NCBI GenBank assembly: GCA_947179485.1
Contig: OX359248.1
Span: 30,947,378 to 31,011,377, forward strand
Origin: Allacma fusca
Taxonomy: Eukaryota > Arthropoda > Collembola > Symphypleona > Sminthuridae
DNA: 64,000 nucleotides
Direction: 5' to 3'
Part shown: piece after piece, positions 1-13,440 of the stretch
Numbering within the stretch: the first letter of the stretch is position 1
Layout of the letters: each line of letters opens with the position of its first letter
Position numbers and translations under genes: made by a program
The notes under the pieces: generated by a model
Told to the model about the DNA's origin: nothing
The model's database searches: none
Seen by the model: the letters and a program-made list of their open reading frames with translations, nothing else

Positions 1-411
1 CGTTTCAGTGTGTCTCGGAGAGTTAGTCCTCCGACACTTCCAGATGTTCCGTGTGTAAAAAGCCTGGGCAGCGGGAAAGTAAATGTCAAAGTGTACGGTC
101 ATTAAAGATTGATTAAGCTGTAAAGTTTTTAAAGGGAGATGGAATCTGACTTGAGAGCGCATCTATAGCACTTATAGTTCATGTTTTATCACACAAATAG
201 GAATGCTTGCTGGTAATTTTAAGGGTTATTTTCTTTCAGGACTTTATTAGATATTTGTGGAGGTTATAAAATTGTTAGTGTATCGTTTGTACCCTTTCGC
301 CTGTATTTGTAATAATAGTTGTTGTTGTTGTAACTGTAATAATTAGATTTTGTGCTGTTCATATATAATTATGTACGGTATGTGTGTCAGTGTGAGCAAC
401 AATGAGTGTTA
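1..411. other. Upstream or 5' part of the NPDC1-like gene, non-coding as seen
   Basis: I see no supportable coding exon here. It holds AT-rich sequence with a short GTT/TTG run near 318-335. An ATG at 402 opens only a 13-codon frame, which would act as a short upstream ORF if this stretch is transcribed. An in-frame TGA at 403-405 closes the frame of the following exon, so coding sequence in that frame cannot extend left of 406 without a splice junction. Confidence 0.5.
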
Positions 412-3400
412 ATGGGTGGCTTGGGACATTGTCTAGATATTGATGAAGAACTCATAGATGCACTCGCTTCAATGGCCATTGCCGGAGATCAGAATGCCTT
501 GAATTCCAATATAAGGAATGGGGAGGCAGAAGCTTCTTTACTTGACTATGCACCCAATGGTTATCCCGAGGGTTGGGGTCTACAGGAAGCGGCGGAGTTG
601 GCATCTTGGGCAGCCGCCCCACGTCAATTTGCTTACAAACCCAGCGATCCTCGATTCTACTTACCCCCATCCCCTAAATCCAAGACATTTGATATTTCGG
701 ATAATCAAGATGAACCCATTTCCTTATTTCGTTCGCAAGCCCCTAAAAGTGAGGACATCGACTCATCAAGACAAATGCGGGAGAATATTATGAAACCAAT
801 ACCCCCTAATCAGTACTACATGAAGAAAAGTCAGCCCGAGATGGTTCGGGATGGTGGGGGTTTAATCACTGACCGAAGGTCATACAGTGCTCCCGCTCCC
901 ATCCCTGAGTCTAATCTTGATCAATCTTCTTCTCCAGATAGTAACAACAATCCCAGCGGCAACAATAACAACAACAACAACAAAAACAACACCGATCAAT
1001 CACGCTACGAGGCACATCCCATTAATCAGAACCCTAACTATATTATGGCCTCTCCCCATGATGCGAATTCTCCAGGAGTTATAACCAGTCGGCTGGATCA
1101 GTCCAACGGGGGATTATTCTCTTCTATCTACTACATAGGTGATTTATTTCCATCTTGTTAACGCCATCCTTAAAAGTAAACATACAGAGGTTCCGTTACA
1201 TAATAACAATATCCAAACGGAAGCTTGCGGTTATGATCTAGGGCCCTTCCAAGTATCCGCACTTCCTCAGTTTAGTAGGACTACTGTAAACTCTTGTAAC
1301 AAAAATTCTTGAACGCTCAGAGTTACTCCTCATATCTCTAACATAATAATAAGCTTTGCGTATTACATTCTCTTTTTATCTCTTTGTGTCTAACTTTGGA
1401 TCATATATAAGACAGACACTTAAAATTTGACTTGATCCTGCCTTGCGCGTAAACTTTTGTGGTGAAAGTTGATACTGGCCCATTAGTCATCTTATTTCTC
1501 ATTAAAATTACCTTGATCAGTTGTGTAGTCCCTTCAAAATTAATTTACTTTCTGGGAAATGTTCTCTCCTTACTTTTTCCCATGCCAGTGATCTTTCGCA
1601 AATCCATACATGCAGAACCAGCAAATCCATACATGCAGAAGCAGCAAATCCATACATGCAGAAGCAGCAAATCCATACATGCAGAAGCAGCAAATCCATA
1701 TATGCAGAAACAGCACATCCATATGTGCATACATACATGGAATTAATAAATCTAAAAAAAAGAGGAAGATGCAACGTGTCCCGATATTAAAAGTTTCTTC
1801 CTGGCTGATTGTTTCGATGAGAAAGCAATTTTGAAACCAGAGCAAGGCTATATTTAGAGTTTATACTTACATGAGCGAAGTCTAGTACAACATTAATCTA
1901 CATAGATGTCGTTTCATATTAATCAAATGGGTTTCGCCCGAATCCATGGGCTCTTTACAGGAAAGGCCCTTATGTCAAAACTTGACAAATTGACAATAAA
2001 AGAATGAAGGCTGAAAACAATGTTTTGAAAACAGGATTAAAGGGAAACTCTAAATGTATTTTGATTTCCCATGAAATTTACTTTGTAATCTTCTAGCTAT
2101 CGTGGCTGGTTGCAGTGCAGCAGCTGTCGTGGGTGTTGTAGCAGCTGGAATCTGCTGGTACAGGTATTACGGTATTTTGCATGTTTGTCCATAGTTGCCT
2201 CTAGAGTTTTATTTCTCCAGTACTGTGAGCATCTTCAGCTTGTTTTTATTTCCTATTGAAAATAACTTCAAGCCTGTAGCTATACTCCAGTTATATGCAT
2301 GGCCTATACATGTGTATATTATGTAAGATATCCTCTGTCAGTTGCGCATATTGTTTGAGTAGCTTTTTTTTTTGTAGACACAAGATGTTGTAATGTACAT
2401 GTCGTAATTGTGATTGTGTACATGTGGTTATTATATTTGGATGGGAACATCATGGGTAATATTGAGTAATTAGATGTTGTGTCAGTAATTATTTAGTTAA
2501 ACTCCTATACATAGGCTGTATGATGGATGTTGCGTAGTAAGACATTGGAAATCATTAATAACTGGAGATGAGGGAGACTCAAGGAAGGGAACTAAATTAA
2601 AAGGCATATTTTCCTTCCAATTTATTTTATGTATGGTCCATTACGCTTACGGTTGTGTCCTTGTTCCCGGTCTTGAACCCCTGTCGCAAAAAATGAAGGA
2701 TTCATGAGCGTGTGAAGGCAGCGGCCGATGTGGATTATCCAGCTTATGGAGTCACCGGACCGAGTAAAGATGTAAGTCCAAATGGTGGAGATCGAAAATT
2801 GGCACAGTCTGCTCATATGTATCATTATCAACACCAGAAACAGCAAATGGCGGCGTTGCAGAAATCACCCATTCAAGGGGACACGCAGGGCTCAGGAGGA
2901 TCCGATGTCGAGAGTGAGGACGACAATGAGGATGGAGTAAGTCTCATCTCCAACTCTCATTCATCCTCACATCCCCATTCATTCCATCCTTTTAATTAAA
3001 AACATTTCACGCGTCCATGCTTCCCCATATGTTGTCAGCGTTTCGGGAGCTTCAGTTCAGTTTCAGTTCCAGTTTCAGAAATCTAGGATCTAATTAAGTC
3101 TTCTTCATAGAGTGTCATTGTAGACATGGAGGAGTTTTATAAGACAATGTCGTCTTTCCTGGATGCTCACTAACTACCCTCAAGTTATGTACTATTGGGC
3201 TTGTCCTGTCATACTGTACTTTCCCAATGTATGACTTTCCGTTTGATCCCCAGAGAAAGAAATGATTTTAGTGTCGTCACATCCCTCCTTCCACATTTCT
3301 GCACGTGTAGTGATATCTATTACTGGAGGACAAGGGATTAAATAGAAATTAGTTCAAACAAAGGATGGAGCATCACTTTGTTCTCTCAAATTTATCGTTC

Positions 3401-4669
3401 TGTGGCATTTAATTCCTTTTATAGAACTACCAGAGCGTTTCTGCAAGGCTACATCAAATCCTCCCTACAATATATGGAATTATATTTGGACATGATGTAA
3501 AGAATTGGGAACTAATGGTTTCCGCCATCCCGAGCTTTTTTATTTGCCTTCCCTCTAGTTGAATAATATTGGGAGCTTTAAATTGCTGGGAATATGCCAG
3601 CTTTCTAGACATCACTACAAGCTGAGGACTCAGAGCAAATGTTGATGGAACATTAGTAACTTTTCGTACGTGAGCTAACTCAAACTTTGCTCTTTAAAAG
3701 CTATCCTATCGCTACATGCCTATCTTCTCTGTAGCGAATCTTCATATAGTCAATAGCGACCCTAATGGGATATTTACTTGAAGACAATACAGTAGTTATC
3801 TACTCATCATGCATTTGTCATATGTTATCATTCCATAGGATTTTGCTTACTCTGAAAGCTCAAGGTTTAATTTAAACTTGCGGGGATACAAGCGAAATGT
3901 AGTTTTATTAAGCACAAGCCTATGCCTTTTTTTCACAAGAATTTTCCCTAATGATGAATCTGTTTTTCGTAGGATTACACCGTATACGAATGCCCTGGAC
4001 TGGCTGGACTCTGCAACGTAAGTATTTTCTGACAAAATATTTGATTTCTCAGCCTTCTGTTCTCATAAGCCTCGAACATTTAGTTCGGGCTGTACTCGTG
4101 GTTGGATAGTCAATTCGAGGGAAATTGTAGCTATTTTAAATTCTATTATGAGGAATATGCTGGTCAGTTTGTGGCTAAAATTCATTATCAGCTTAATACG
4201 AAATAATTGTAAAATATGGAAACAAATATAATTTACGTCCCTCTGAGGAAGTTATTACAAGGAATTATGACGGCGGAAGATATGGATCTCAGCATAAATT
4301 GAAATACCACTGTATGCGGTCATTAGGAGAAATAATGACTGGGGAAGATAAATATCTAGAATATGTTCCTACTGACTTCTGAAGGAGTATTTATTTATGG
4401 GCACGTTCGTAGTACTGTAGTTACATGATAAAGCAGTAAGTAGTCTGCTCCGTCCGTGACTCCTGGTTATTACATTTAGACGGGGATTTTATAGGATGCA
4501 GGACAAGGGCAAATGTATGTGCATATATGACATTATGGACTTTTATCTGTTCCGTCCGCAGTCTGGAGAGATGGAAGTGAAGAACCCGCTTTACGATGAC
4601 GAGCCCACACCTGCAACTCCCAATGTCGTTCATGGCAACGCGGATGACACGGAAGCAGCTCAAAAGTGA
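412..4669 (+). CDS. NPDC1: NPDC1/CAB-1 family single-pass membrane protein (neural proliferation, differentiation and control protein 1 homologue), five visible exons
   Basis: Exons 412-1138, 2097-2163, 2699-2936, 3973-4017 and 4562-4669 join in phase at GT-AG borders to give about 394 residues ending in TGA. Residues 1-240 are polar, with an Asn-rich run at 946-996 (DNA). Exon 2 encodes most of one membrane segment (about residues 239-264) ending CWYR. The cytoplasmic tail carries family hallmarks: RKLAQSAHMYHYQHQKQQM (297-315), an acidic ESEDDNEDG, DYTVYECPGLA (345-355) and SGEMEVKNPLYDD (360-372). From family knowledge, NPDC1 and nematode CAB-1 are neuronal vesicle or membrane proteins linked to neuronal differentiation and synaptic function. 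The start is uncertain. ATG 412 gives no signal peptide, although vertebrate NPDC1 has one followed by a Cys-rich region. Upstream exons may therefore lie outside the window and splice in at about 407 or, more convincingly, after TCTAG at 436. The family call from the tail is strong. Confidence 0.9.
946..996 (+). repeat. AAC/AAT-rich codon run encoding poly-asparagine in the NPDC1-like exon
   Basis: An impure run of AAC and AAT codons lies inside the first visible exon and encodes an Asn-rich low-complexity tract in the extracellular or luminal half of the protein. It is in frame and is likely to vary in length between individuals. Confidence 0.75.
1599..1735 (+). repeat. 23-bp minisatellite in an NPDC1-like intron
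   Basis: Tandem copies start at 1599, 1622, 1645, 1668 and 1691, exactly 23 bases apart, with unit CAAATCCATACATGCAGAAG plus CAG. A decayed sixth copy runs to about 1735. Since 23 is not a multiple of three, the apparent open frames across it are repeat artefacts. It sits in the intron between 1138 and 2097. Confidence 0.95.
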
Positions 4670-4700
4670 AGGAAATGAACGACGGAGTCAAGTGAAGAAG

Positions 4701-4706
4701 AATAAA
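4701..4706 (+). terminator. Candidate poly(A) signal of the NPDC1-like gene
   Basis: AATAAA lies 32 bases after the TGA at 4667-4669. A second AATAAA at 4991-4996, after A-rich sequence, is an equally good candidate and would give a 3' UTR of about 350 bases. Confidence 0.4.
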
Positions 4707-4996
4707 AGATCCAATTATTTTCTATCGTACAAAAACAACCAGTGAAAGTATCTATACTCGACCTTTTTTCATCTTTGGAAATCATCTTTGTACTCAATAC
4801 ACTCTCTCACACACACACACATACACACCCAATCCCTGGGACAACAAAAAAGGACTCCGGAAAAAAAAGGGGGAAAAATTGAAAAAGCAAAAGTAAACTT
4901 TTACCAAGTCAAAAAAAAAAATACTGAAGTACAATAGCAAACTGACAACACTCTCCTCAACTCCTCTGTACAATTGCAGCCGGATAGACAAATAAA

Positions 4997-7900
4997 AAGA
5001 CTCTGGATTTACTCCTCTGTATCAGCAACCACAGGTTGAATACTTTTGGGTTTTTGTAGATACGTATAACTAACTATACGTCTATTGACTAGAGCTAAGG
5101 ATAGCTTGAGTAGTTTTTGTTGTATCCTAAGTAAATATCAGTGAGTTCTTTGAGAGAGTCCCTATTACTTCCTTCCCCATGTTTTATTTTGCCCCGGAGT
5201 TTCCTTCCCCCAACTATTTACATTGACGAAGGTCGTCATAACTTTCAAACCTAACCTCTTTACTGTTATATTTTTCCTGAATGTCTGGGGAAAAAAGGGA
5301 AAAAAATCTATGAATTCCGCTTGCTTTGGAGTTGAACCAAGTTTTTTTCCCCTCGATTTCCGAGGACTGTCGTTATGTATCTATATAGTTGTCACTCACC
5401 ATTACATTTTATATTCTGTATATATGTTCCTTCAGAAATGTCTTCTCATAGGATTTAGTCTATGTCTCTACGTTATTTGAATTATATTTATCCTTAAAAA
5501 GTTGTAGTGAGTATATGTTTCAAAGTTTTAGTACGAAGCCAATTCGAGGCTACTCCATAGATATAAGTCACACTAGACGCAAGTGAGAATGAGTATAAAT
5601 TATTCAAGTTTCTGGAATTTTCATCGATTGTCCTCTCCTACTAACTACGTATATAGCTACAAATAGATACTAGCAAAAAGCTATAGATTGATACGAATGA
5701 TTTTATCGCTCTAATAGTGGGGAAAGCTTATCAGGGACTGTTCAGTTAACAAAAGGTAGCAAGGCACACACTTTGTCAGAAGCACTCTCACTAACTTCAA
5801 CTCCATGAGAAAATAATCGATGAGAGGAGAGCCTTAGATATGTGTTAGCTCCAACAAGGACTGCACTTCTACGGCCCTGTTAACTTCTATCAACTCTTTA
5901 CTATAGACTTGTTACCTCCTGGACTTGCCACTCAATCATACATACCACTCTTGCATGGCTGAGGATCCAATTTACATATGATTGGCAGAGCATAAAAATG
6001 CGTAGGTTTCCCATCAGTCCTGACTATGTATATCTACACATTGGATAAAATCTTCCTCATAAGATCTTTCTCCTCCACCTCCACAGAAACAGTCAATTCC
6101 AGCAAAGCCCCCCAATGGGATAAAAAAATCCTATTCAGACTCCCTCAACAACTATAATTATTCCAGAATTTTTAGAGAAATGGGAAAGAAGGCATAAAAA
6201 TTCAAAAGTGCTCCTCTATTCTCTCCCTTAATTAAATTACCGTTTTGATTCCACATCCCCCGACCTGTCCTCTGAGAGCCTTTAATTGTAAGAGACGCTA
6301 TGAGCAAGCTTGCCAGTGTGCGGACATACTGTCTCTTGAGAGCATCAAGATGTATTTCATGAAGCTCCGTGCATTTTTCCTTGTACCTCACAAATCATTA
6401 GTTTTTAAAGAGTTGAGGGTATGGGTGTAAAAGTCATTGCTCCTTATTAAGAATTCTACTTTAATCATCCATGAAGGAAATGGAATTCATTATTGAAATG
6501 AGTGATTCAGTTTTATGTAATTATTAACTAAAGGAAAATTATGACTTGAGGTGGTGGTGTGGGAATTAATTCTCAGACGTGAATTACTGTATATATTATT
6601 TCCATTGTAAAATAATGGGACTACTACCCTTTAGAAAAAGAGAAAAGCGCAGTTGGTGAAGGTTGATAATGACGACTTTCTAGCGTTCAAGGCTGTGAAG
6701 GTTCTCCATGCTACCATAATGTAAGAGGTGTAGAAACTTTTATCACAGTCGAGTGAAAAGTCGACTAATATATGATAACAACGGCTGGATCAATAAATTA
6801 ATACATACAGTCAGTCAAGGGAACGATGAGGATACAACCTCTAGTTTTATATTCTGGGGCTCGGGAGGTTCTAGTAGTATCTGCACCCGAACTGTTGGGA
6901 ATGCATGTTTACAAACGTGAATTCTGTAGGTCATATTTGGCTGAATGTCAACACGCAGTTGAGTATGTACTGGAAGTTGTATCTGGAATCCTTTTCAAAA
7001 GAACTCCTTTCAACGAAATCAATCCTAAATATATAATTCGATATGCAAAGAAGTGTAAAAATGAGTTTTAGGTTTCCTGGAACTTCCTTTCTCACAAGTG
7101 AGACAAATGACTTGAGTGATTTTCTATACCATTGAATTTTTTTTAAAGAAATTTAACTTTACTCCATGTTTTCAATATACTTTTATGATTAACTCATAGT
7201 ATTCTTGATGTCCAAGAAAGGGTGAGACAAACCTCGAGAGAGTTTTCTTTTGAGGCTGCTTCATTCAACTGAATTGCCAGAAGCAATCTTCTGAACAATA
7301 AAACAATCTTGGACTAAAGGAGTATAGGTACTGCGATGAAAGTAAAAAGTCAAGGATTCAAATAACAGACGATACACTTACACGTAATTATGTATGTACA
7401 CAGATATGTACATAGGTATGGACATAAAATATAATGAATTGAAGGGATCATATACTCCATTTTTACCTTTTACTTAGTCATGCTAATTTGTTCCATTGAA
7501 AAAAAAAACAAGTCCAGGTGAAAGTCTCCTTCGAATTCAATGAATGTTTTCATCAGTAACTTTAGTTGTGAGACCTGATTTAAATTCAATGTAAAAACCT
7601 GCTTCATCTCTCAAGTCCCATAAAGAACGTTTTCTTAGAGTTTCCTCCTCTCGAAAAAGTAGATATTTCAAGCTCATGAAAAGATATCCAGTGGGAGTGT
7701 TCCTGAGCTTTGCATTTAAGAGTCAGAAGCCCAGCCGATGTTTGCAATTTAAATAGGAGATTTCTATTATGCAGAGCGTGGTTAGCAATTATTTGGGGAT
7801 CGGTCTCAGATCTGAGATTCCTTTGGTTACAAGTGCACGTTCCTCTTGGTGAAAGTTGAGAATGAGAAACATGCCCTGTTTGGTTTCCCTTGGAGCTGAA

Positions 7901-10900
7901 CATACATTTGGGAAAGTGCATCTCATAAGCGATTCTCTTTTGCTCCTATAGAAAAAGAACTTGAGAACACGTTCGCTAGTAAAAAAAATAAAATAAAAAA
8001 GAAGGGAACTCATGAAATAAACATGATTTATTCATAGGGACTACTGTACCATGTACATATGCAAACCCATCACAATTCTTGTTGTTGGATTGTGGCAGTA
8101 AAAGGAAGTGGTTTCGGGATGGGATTTTTCATATTTTTTGTGCATGTTTGTGCTGAATTCCGCCGACGACGTAGCTAATCATTGATGGTTCCCATCTTGC
8201 AGTTCCTAACTGCTCTTCGAATAAACTCAAGTATGAGGGATTATGTTGTTAAAGGGTTGGGTGTTTGGAACAGTTCTATTATGTATATTGGTTAGGGGAA
8301 GATGATGATACACCTAAGTCCTAAGTAGCTGTGTCTAGGGTGCTTTACAGTATGTAAGATACTAAATGGCTATGAGAGTTGAAGTAGAATTTTTGTATTA
8401 GTAATGGATTCTATGCTAGGAGCGAGAGAATAAGTCTTGGATCTGCAGTCAGAGCAGCTTGTAGCTCTTTGGGTTCAAACCATAGATTAGTGGGGGGAAA
8501 TTAATTCCATGGAGTTTTGTGTGTTACATGACACACATCAACCCGCTGTATAGTTTTGGGGGAAAGTAAAACGTATCTGTAGGTCATGTTCCGTAGGATT
8601 TGCTCTGTTCCTGGTCTGTCTTCATAGTTTCAAATATCTACCACTTGCATATACATAATTACATACATACATATAATTATACATACACAGTTATAGACCC
8701 AGAAGTACTTCTGTACTGCAATATACATACGTAGGGAACTTCTGGATTAAGATATTGTACCCCGGTTTTGTTTCAAGGATCAGTGCACCTGTCGACACCG
8801 AGTACTATAGCACTTACCATGAGTTTCATAAAGTATACAAGTATACTTAAATTTATATCCGGGGAAAGTAGTGATTTAGCGCTAGCATTTAGCTATTGAT
8901 TTTCTCATTGTGATTCTTACCGTTGTTCCTTCCTCGTTACTCTTGTGTCAGACACAGGGAAAAGGGTGAAGGTTAAAAAGGATTTGGAGTAAAAAAGAGG
9001 GGGGAAATACTTCAGTATAGTGGAGCCGTCTTTATAAAATTTGATTCCCAGACTCTCTCCACCTTCCCCCCCCCCCCCCGTAAATTTAATCTTATGAATT
9101 CTAGGCTCTAGTGTTAGAGTTCTCTTTTCTCATGTTAGAATTTTCTGTCTCGTAATTCAAAGTCCTTTCTTCTCCGTATAGCCAATCAGCAATCGACCAG
9201 TGAAATGAAAGAGCTCCAACATACATAAATGATAAAATGTTCAAAAAAAGTTTTTTTTCCCTTTCCTTTTAAATACCTTCTCCATGGGTAGTTACATAAG
9301 CCTCTTGTAGGCTTTTCCTGCCTGGGGAAAAAATATCTTTGACTGATCTCTAAGTACATTTGTAATTCCGGCACTAAATTGGCTCCACATCTCTCTCTCT
9401 CTCTCTCTCTACCGTGAAAAAAAAGAAAGACAAAAGTTTACGGTACAGTAAATTACAGAATTACAGTATACCCCATCAGTATGTAATGGGACAAATCATA
9501 TAGGAACATACATGGAAATTAAAACTAACAAATATAGTAAGGGTATTTACACACAATAGTCTCTCCTGCTTCTACTGTCAACTGGGATCCCAACAGCTAC
9601 TAGATCTGTATAGTGCTAATACTTACAGATAATTGACTCCAAACTCATACCTGTGAGTCCCTACTAATCTAACCAATCCTCGTCAATTTATTTGGAAGCC
9701 CCCGGAAAGTTAAGAACTGTAAGGATTTAAGAGTTTTCACTGGAACTGATAATATTAACTTAAGCTAATTATTAGATAAGAGTACCATCTACATACATAG
9801 GAGTCTACAAGGCAAGGAACTTATACATATGGACGTCTAGCTAATCTCACAATTTTAAGGACTAAATAGATAGTAACTATAAGCTTAGATAATATTCTAT
9901 ATTTTCTGAATGGGATCTCTATATAACTTTTTCGATGCAACAAAAAAAAAATACAGAAAATTAGAATCAGAGAAATATCGACATTCATCCTTTATTCCAA
10001 GAACACCATCTAATATAATTGTCGGGGGTGAATGAGCCTTTAGTATGGACAAACTATATATATGTGTATCTCTATAATATGAGCTCATCATTTTTCCTCT
10101 TTAGTTCGGGATGACGAAATTTAACAATTTGGCTGAACTGTAGGGATAATTATATCTAATTAATTACATAGTCTAGTATAAGTTTTTCGGGCTATATGAT
10201 TTTTTTTCCATGAAAATTCGAAAATTAAAAATATTTCCAGTATTTTCACAATGATCGAGATTCTGAATAAATGTTATATTCAAAAAAAATGTAAACTCCT
10301 TCCTCGTTGTGCGGGGTCCGATAGATTCGAGTTTCAACTTCCTGTGATGACTACATAGTGAGTGATTGGAATTAATTAGAGAACTCTCTTGTATTTAAGT
10401 CGAGCAATTAATTATCCTTAGGATTTACAACTGTCAGGATAAAGAGTAACACATATGTACATATATCCTTATTCCTTCCTCAACCCCTTAATCTACAGAT
10501 TGTACATAAGTGTTACTGGTATGTAGAGTAATTCAATAAGAAATTATTATTACCAAGCCTGTAGGAAATATGTATGTGTGTATTATATACTCATCATCAG
10601 ATCCAATTATGTTGCAATCTTGTAATGATAACTAAGGGTTAGTTTGTAAGTGTGAACCTTTCAAATTAAAATATTGGGCGTATGAGTGGAAGCAGCAGAC
10701 GAAATTTAAATTAACTTGGCGTAATAAAGTAATGTAAATAGCATGTAAGTAATTATTATGGACAATGTCTTCTGAAATCATCATTGTGGGGTTAAGTACT
10801 AATTTGTGAGCAAAAATGAATGACTGGTTCAACTATGTCTACGTTATACGATATTTAGTGTTATTATTGTAATAATATATGTAATTTAGTATTGACGAAT

Positions 10901-13434
10901 TAAATCTCAATGTATCAGTGATGGGGCTATCAAAATTCACAAAAGTATTGACAATTTACATGAAAATAATGTACCTTTATGAAATGTATTTGTATGAGCT
11001 CTGTTGTAAGGAATGATTGTTTCCTCAAATTTTTAAGCTTCACATTGCTTCAATTAAAGTTGAAATCCTCCTCAGGTTTTGAATCTCCTTGAGTTCTTGT
11101 TCTATGTACATTCGGTAGTTTATATATCCCTGTTGGATTTTAATTTTGTGTCAGGCATTAATCATTAGTTACTATATTATATTTGTTGTAAATATGAAAA
11201 AAAAAAATGAATCGTCAAAAGCTTCATCTTGTTTTTTAAAAAATGTTACACTTGTTTCAAAGTTTATCGCTGTGCGCATTTATGTAATTATATAGATATA
11301 TATATCTGCATTCGTATAAATAGAGTAGGAAAAAAAATTTGATTATTGAATGAGTGGCTATATATATATACCTATAGTGTATGTATATTTTATTAAATTT
11401 GAGTTTTCTTCCAAGGAAACGGAAAACGAAAGAAGAGTAACTCAAGCATTACGGATGCGCAAAATATGTAACATCTTGCCTGAAGATGAAATTAAGTGGC
11501 TAATTGTCATACATGTACCTAAATCTTATTTTGACTAAGTTCAATAAAAAATATTTTGTTCGAAAATTTAATTCAGTTTTGTCATCTCGGAAATTTTCCT
11601 GACGGTTGGGAGATTTTAATTCCCATTGTTCCAGTACGGGATTCATTCTCTCTCTCTCTTTCAACTCCGTTTCAAACATGAGGACCGGTTTTAAAATCCA
11701 ATTTAGTTTATTCAAATTACTTTCATGATTTTGCATGCATGACGGCCACAGCTGCTTCAATTTGCAGTCATTTGACAACAAGATTCTGTAGGAAAATCCC
11801 ATTACGTTTTGGATGCGAATTTGAATAAAAACATTGTATGCACCTTAATCATCGTGGGGCTTCAGGATTTGTTATAATTGCAGAGTTTCTGCTGGTCTTC
11901 GTCTCATTCAAGTGCATCTCCGTATCATGTGTACCAGTACCAGGTGTAGTATTATTTATATGCATGGCATTTCAAAAGGAATGTAAGCGGAGTGATGAAT
12001 CCATCACCCAAATTCCTCACCTTCTGCAGAAGTGATGATGACAATGGATCATTTTTAGGAAGGAAGGTTTCAACATGGTATTACTAGGAATTTATCTTTC
12101 AGTAAGGCCATTTCCCATTATTGTTCCCTATCCCAGACCCTACACTACTGTATCACATATGGAATGTTTTAAGTAAATGTCTCTGAGACTGCTGCAACCA
12201 AATAAAACTCTGAGATTTTTTGTGGAAAAAGTTACGCTTCATCCACTGTTGTGGTGGCTTAAAGCTTGAGTCAGTATATACTTCCCTGGTTGTATTTTAT
12301 CTTTTTCCCTCCTTATAGCAATACTATGCTGTTGCCATGGGCACTTAAGGTGCAACAAAAACGTATTTGGTCATGTGAAACATGTTACGCACATATAGTT
12401 GAAGTTGGAGCTAGCCTCCAGTTTGAAGCTTATTTTCCGATGCTGTGAATTAAAAGTACAAGGGGTGATAATTCTAGTCAGAAAGAGCCGATCTGTACCT
12501 CAATAGTGAGTTATTTTACAGTAATTACAACTTACCTTACTTCCTCCTCGGGATCTGTCTATATACATGTGAGAGGTAAGGAGAACTGAATCGCATTCTG
12601 TGCATATTTCCTTTTTTTTTTCGCACTAGCCGCATACAGATATAACAAGCAAAGTACATATTTTGTTTGGAAACGAAAATCCGTAAATGAGCCTCTATCC
12701 ATGTAAGGTTCTAAAAAATAATTTACGCAACTATTACCATAGCAATGTTCGTAGCTGTTGAACAATTTTCTTACTTTGACGTCATATAAGTACTATCTGT
12801 AAAACCAAATTTGTTTATCGACTGCTGCTTTAAACCAGCATTGAAGCAAGATAGGATTGAAAGTTTGAAATGATTCCGGCCAGTGCTGTACGCTGTACTC
12901 CGCTACTGAATGTTGAGCGGAGCCTTTTTATTCATTGTGTGGGTCTAATCCCATAGATGGCAGTGGTAGATCTCAAGATTTGAGTCGGCGATGTTGTTGT
13001 TTTCAATCTCAAAACTTTTGTTTCCTTATTTACTGTTTTGGAATCATCCATATTTCAAACGTTTCCTGGTTGCTTGTCTTTCCTGTTTAATGGAAAAATC
13101 CTTGGAGTAAAGTTAAAATGCTTATGAGTAGTTTTACTGTATGGAAAAATTGCCGTATAACAGGGGGTAAGAATCTTTCAGTAAAAAATGTAGGAATTAT
13201 GTCATGAATGACCCTGCGGTAGTATTTCGTTTGATAATCGGAAACTGTATTTATTTTTGGAAGCAACTGGAGACTCATGAGTCAGAGGAATTTTGGAGGA
13301 AGGTAAATAAAAGAATCCGACTGTCTCTCAGAAAGCAATTGGATATTTTGATGTAAATATTTGGGGAATATTGATTATATGCTGGGAATAAGTGAGGTAG
13401 TCCCATATATAGTGTATTGAATATAATTGAATTA
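4997..13434. other. Intergenic interval between two convergent genes
   Basis: I see no gene I can support in these 8.4 kb. Open frames are short and show no recognisable domain or consistent splice context. It holds AT-rich sequence, a CT microsatellite (9391-9410), a poly-C run (about 9067-9079) and dispersed tacata/tatgta motifs. I searched the minus strand for a fibrinogen-like domain that might belong to the gene ending at 13930 and found none. Confidence 0.6.
9391..9410. repeat. (CT)10 microsatellite
   Basis: Uninterrupted CT dinucleotides in the intergenic interval. Confidence 0.95.
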
Positions 13435-13440
13435 TTTATT
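13435..13440 (-). terminator. Candidate poly(A) signal of the minus-strand coiled-coil gene
   Basis: TTTATT on the plus strand reads AATAAA on the minus strand, about 490 bases after the stop codon ending at 13930. It is the first such hexamer I noticed downstream. Other variants could be used. Confidence 0.3.

Noticed and set aside
1517-1845. Several overlapping open frames on both strands with repeated Met-Gln-Lys or Cys-Met-Tyr-Gly-type motifs
   Set aside because: They read through the 23-bp minisatellite, whose unit is not a multiple of three. The apparent protein repeats are artefacts of the DNA repeat.
8455-8500. GGGTTCAAACC, resembling a tRNA B box
   Set aside because: No matching A box or acceptor stem at tRNA spacing, and the T stem does not pair.
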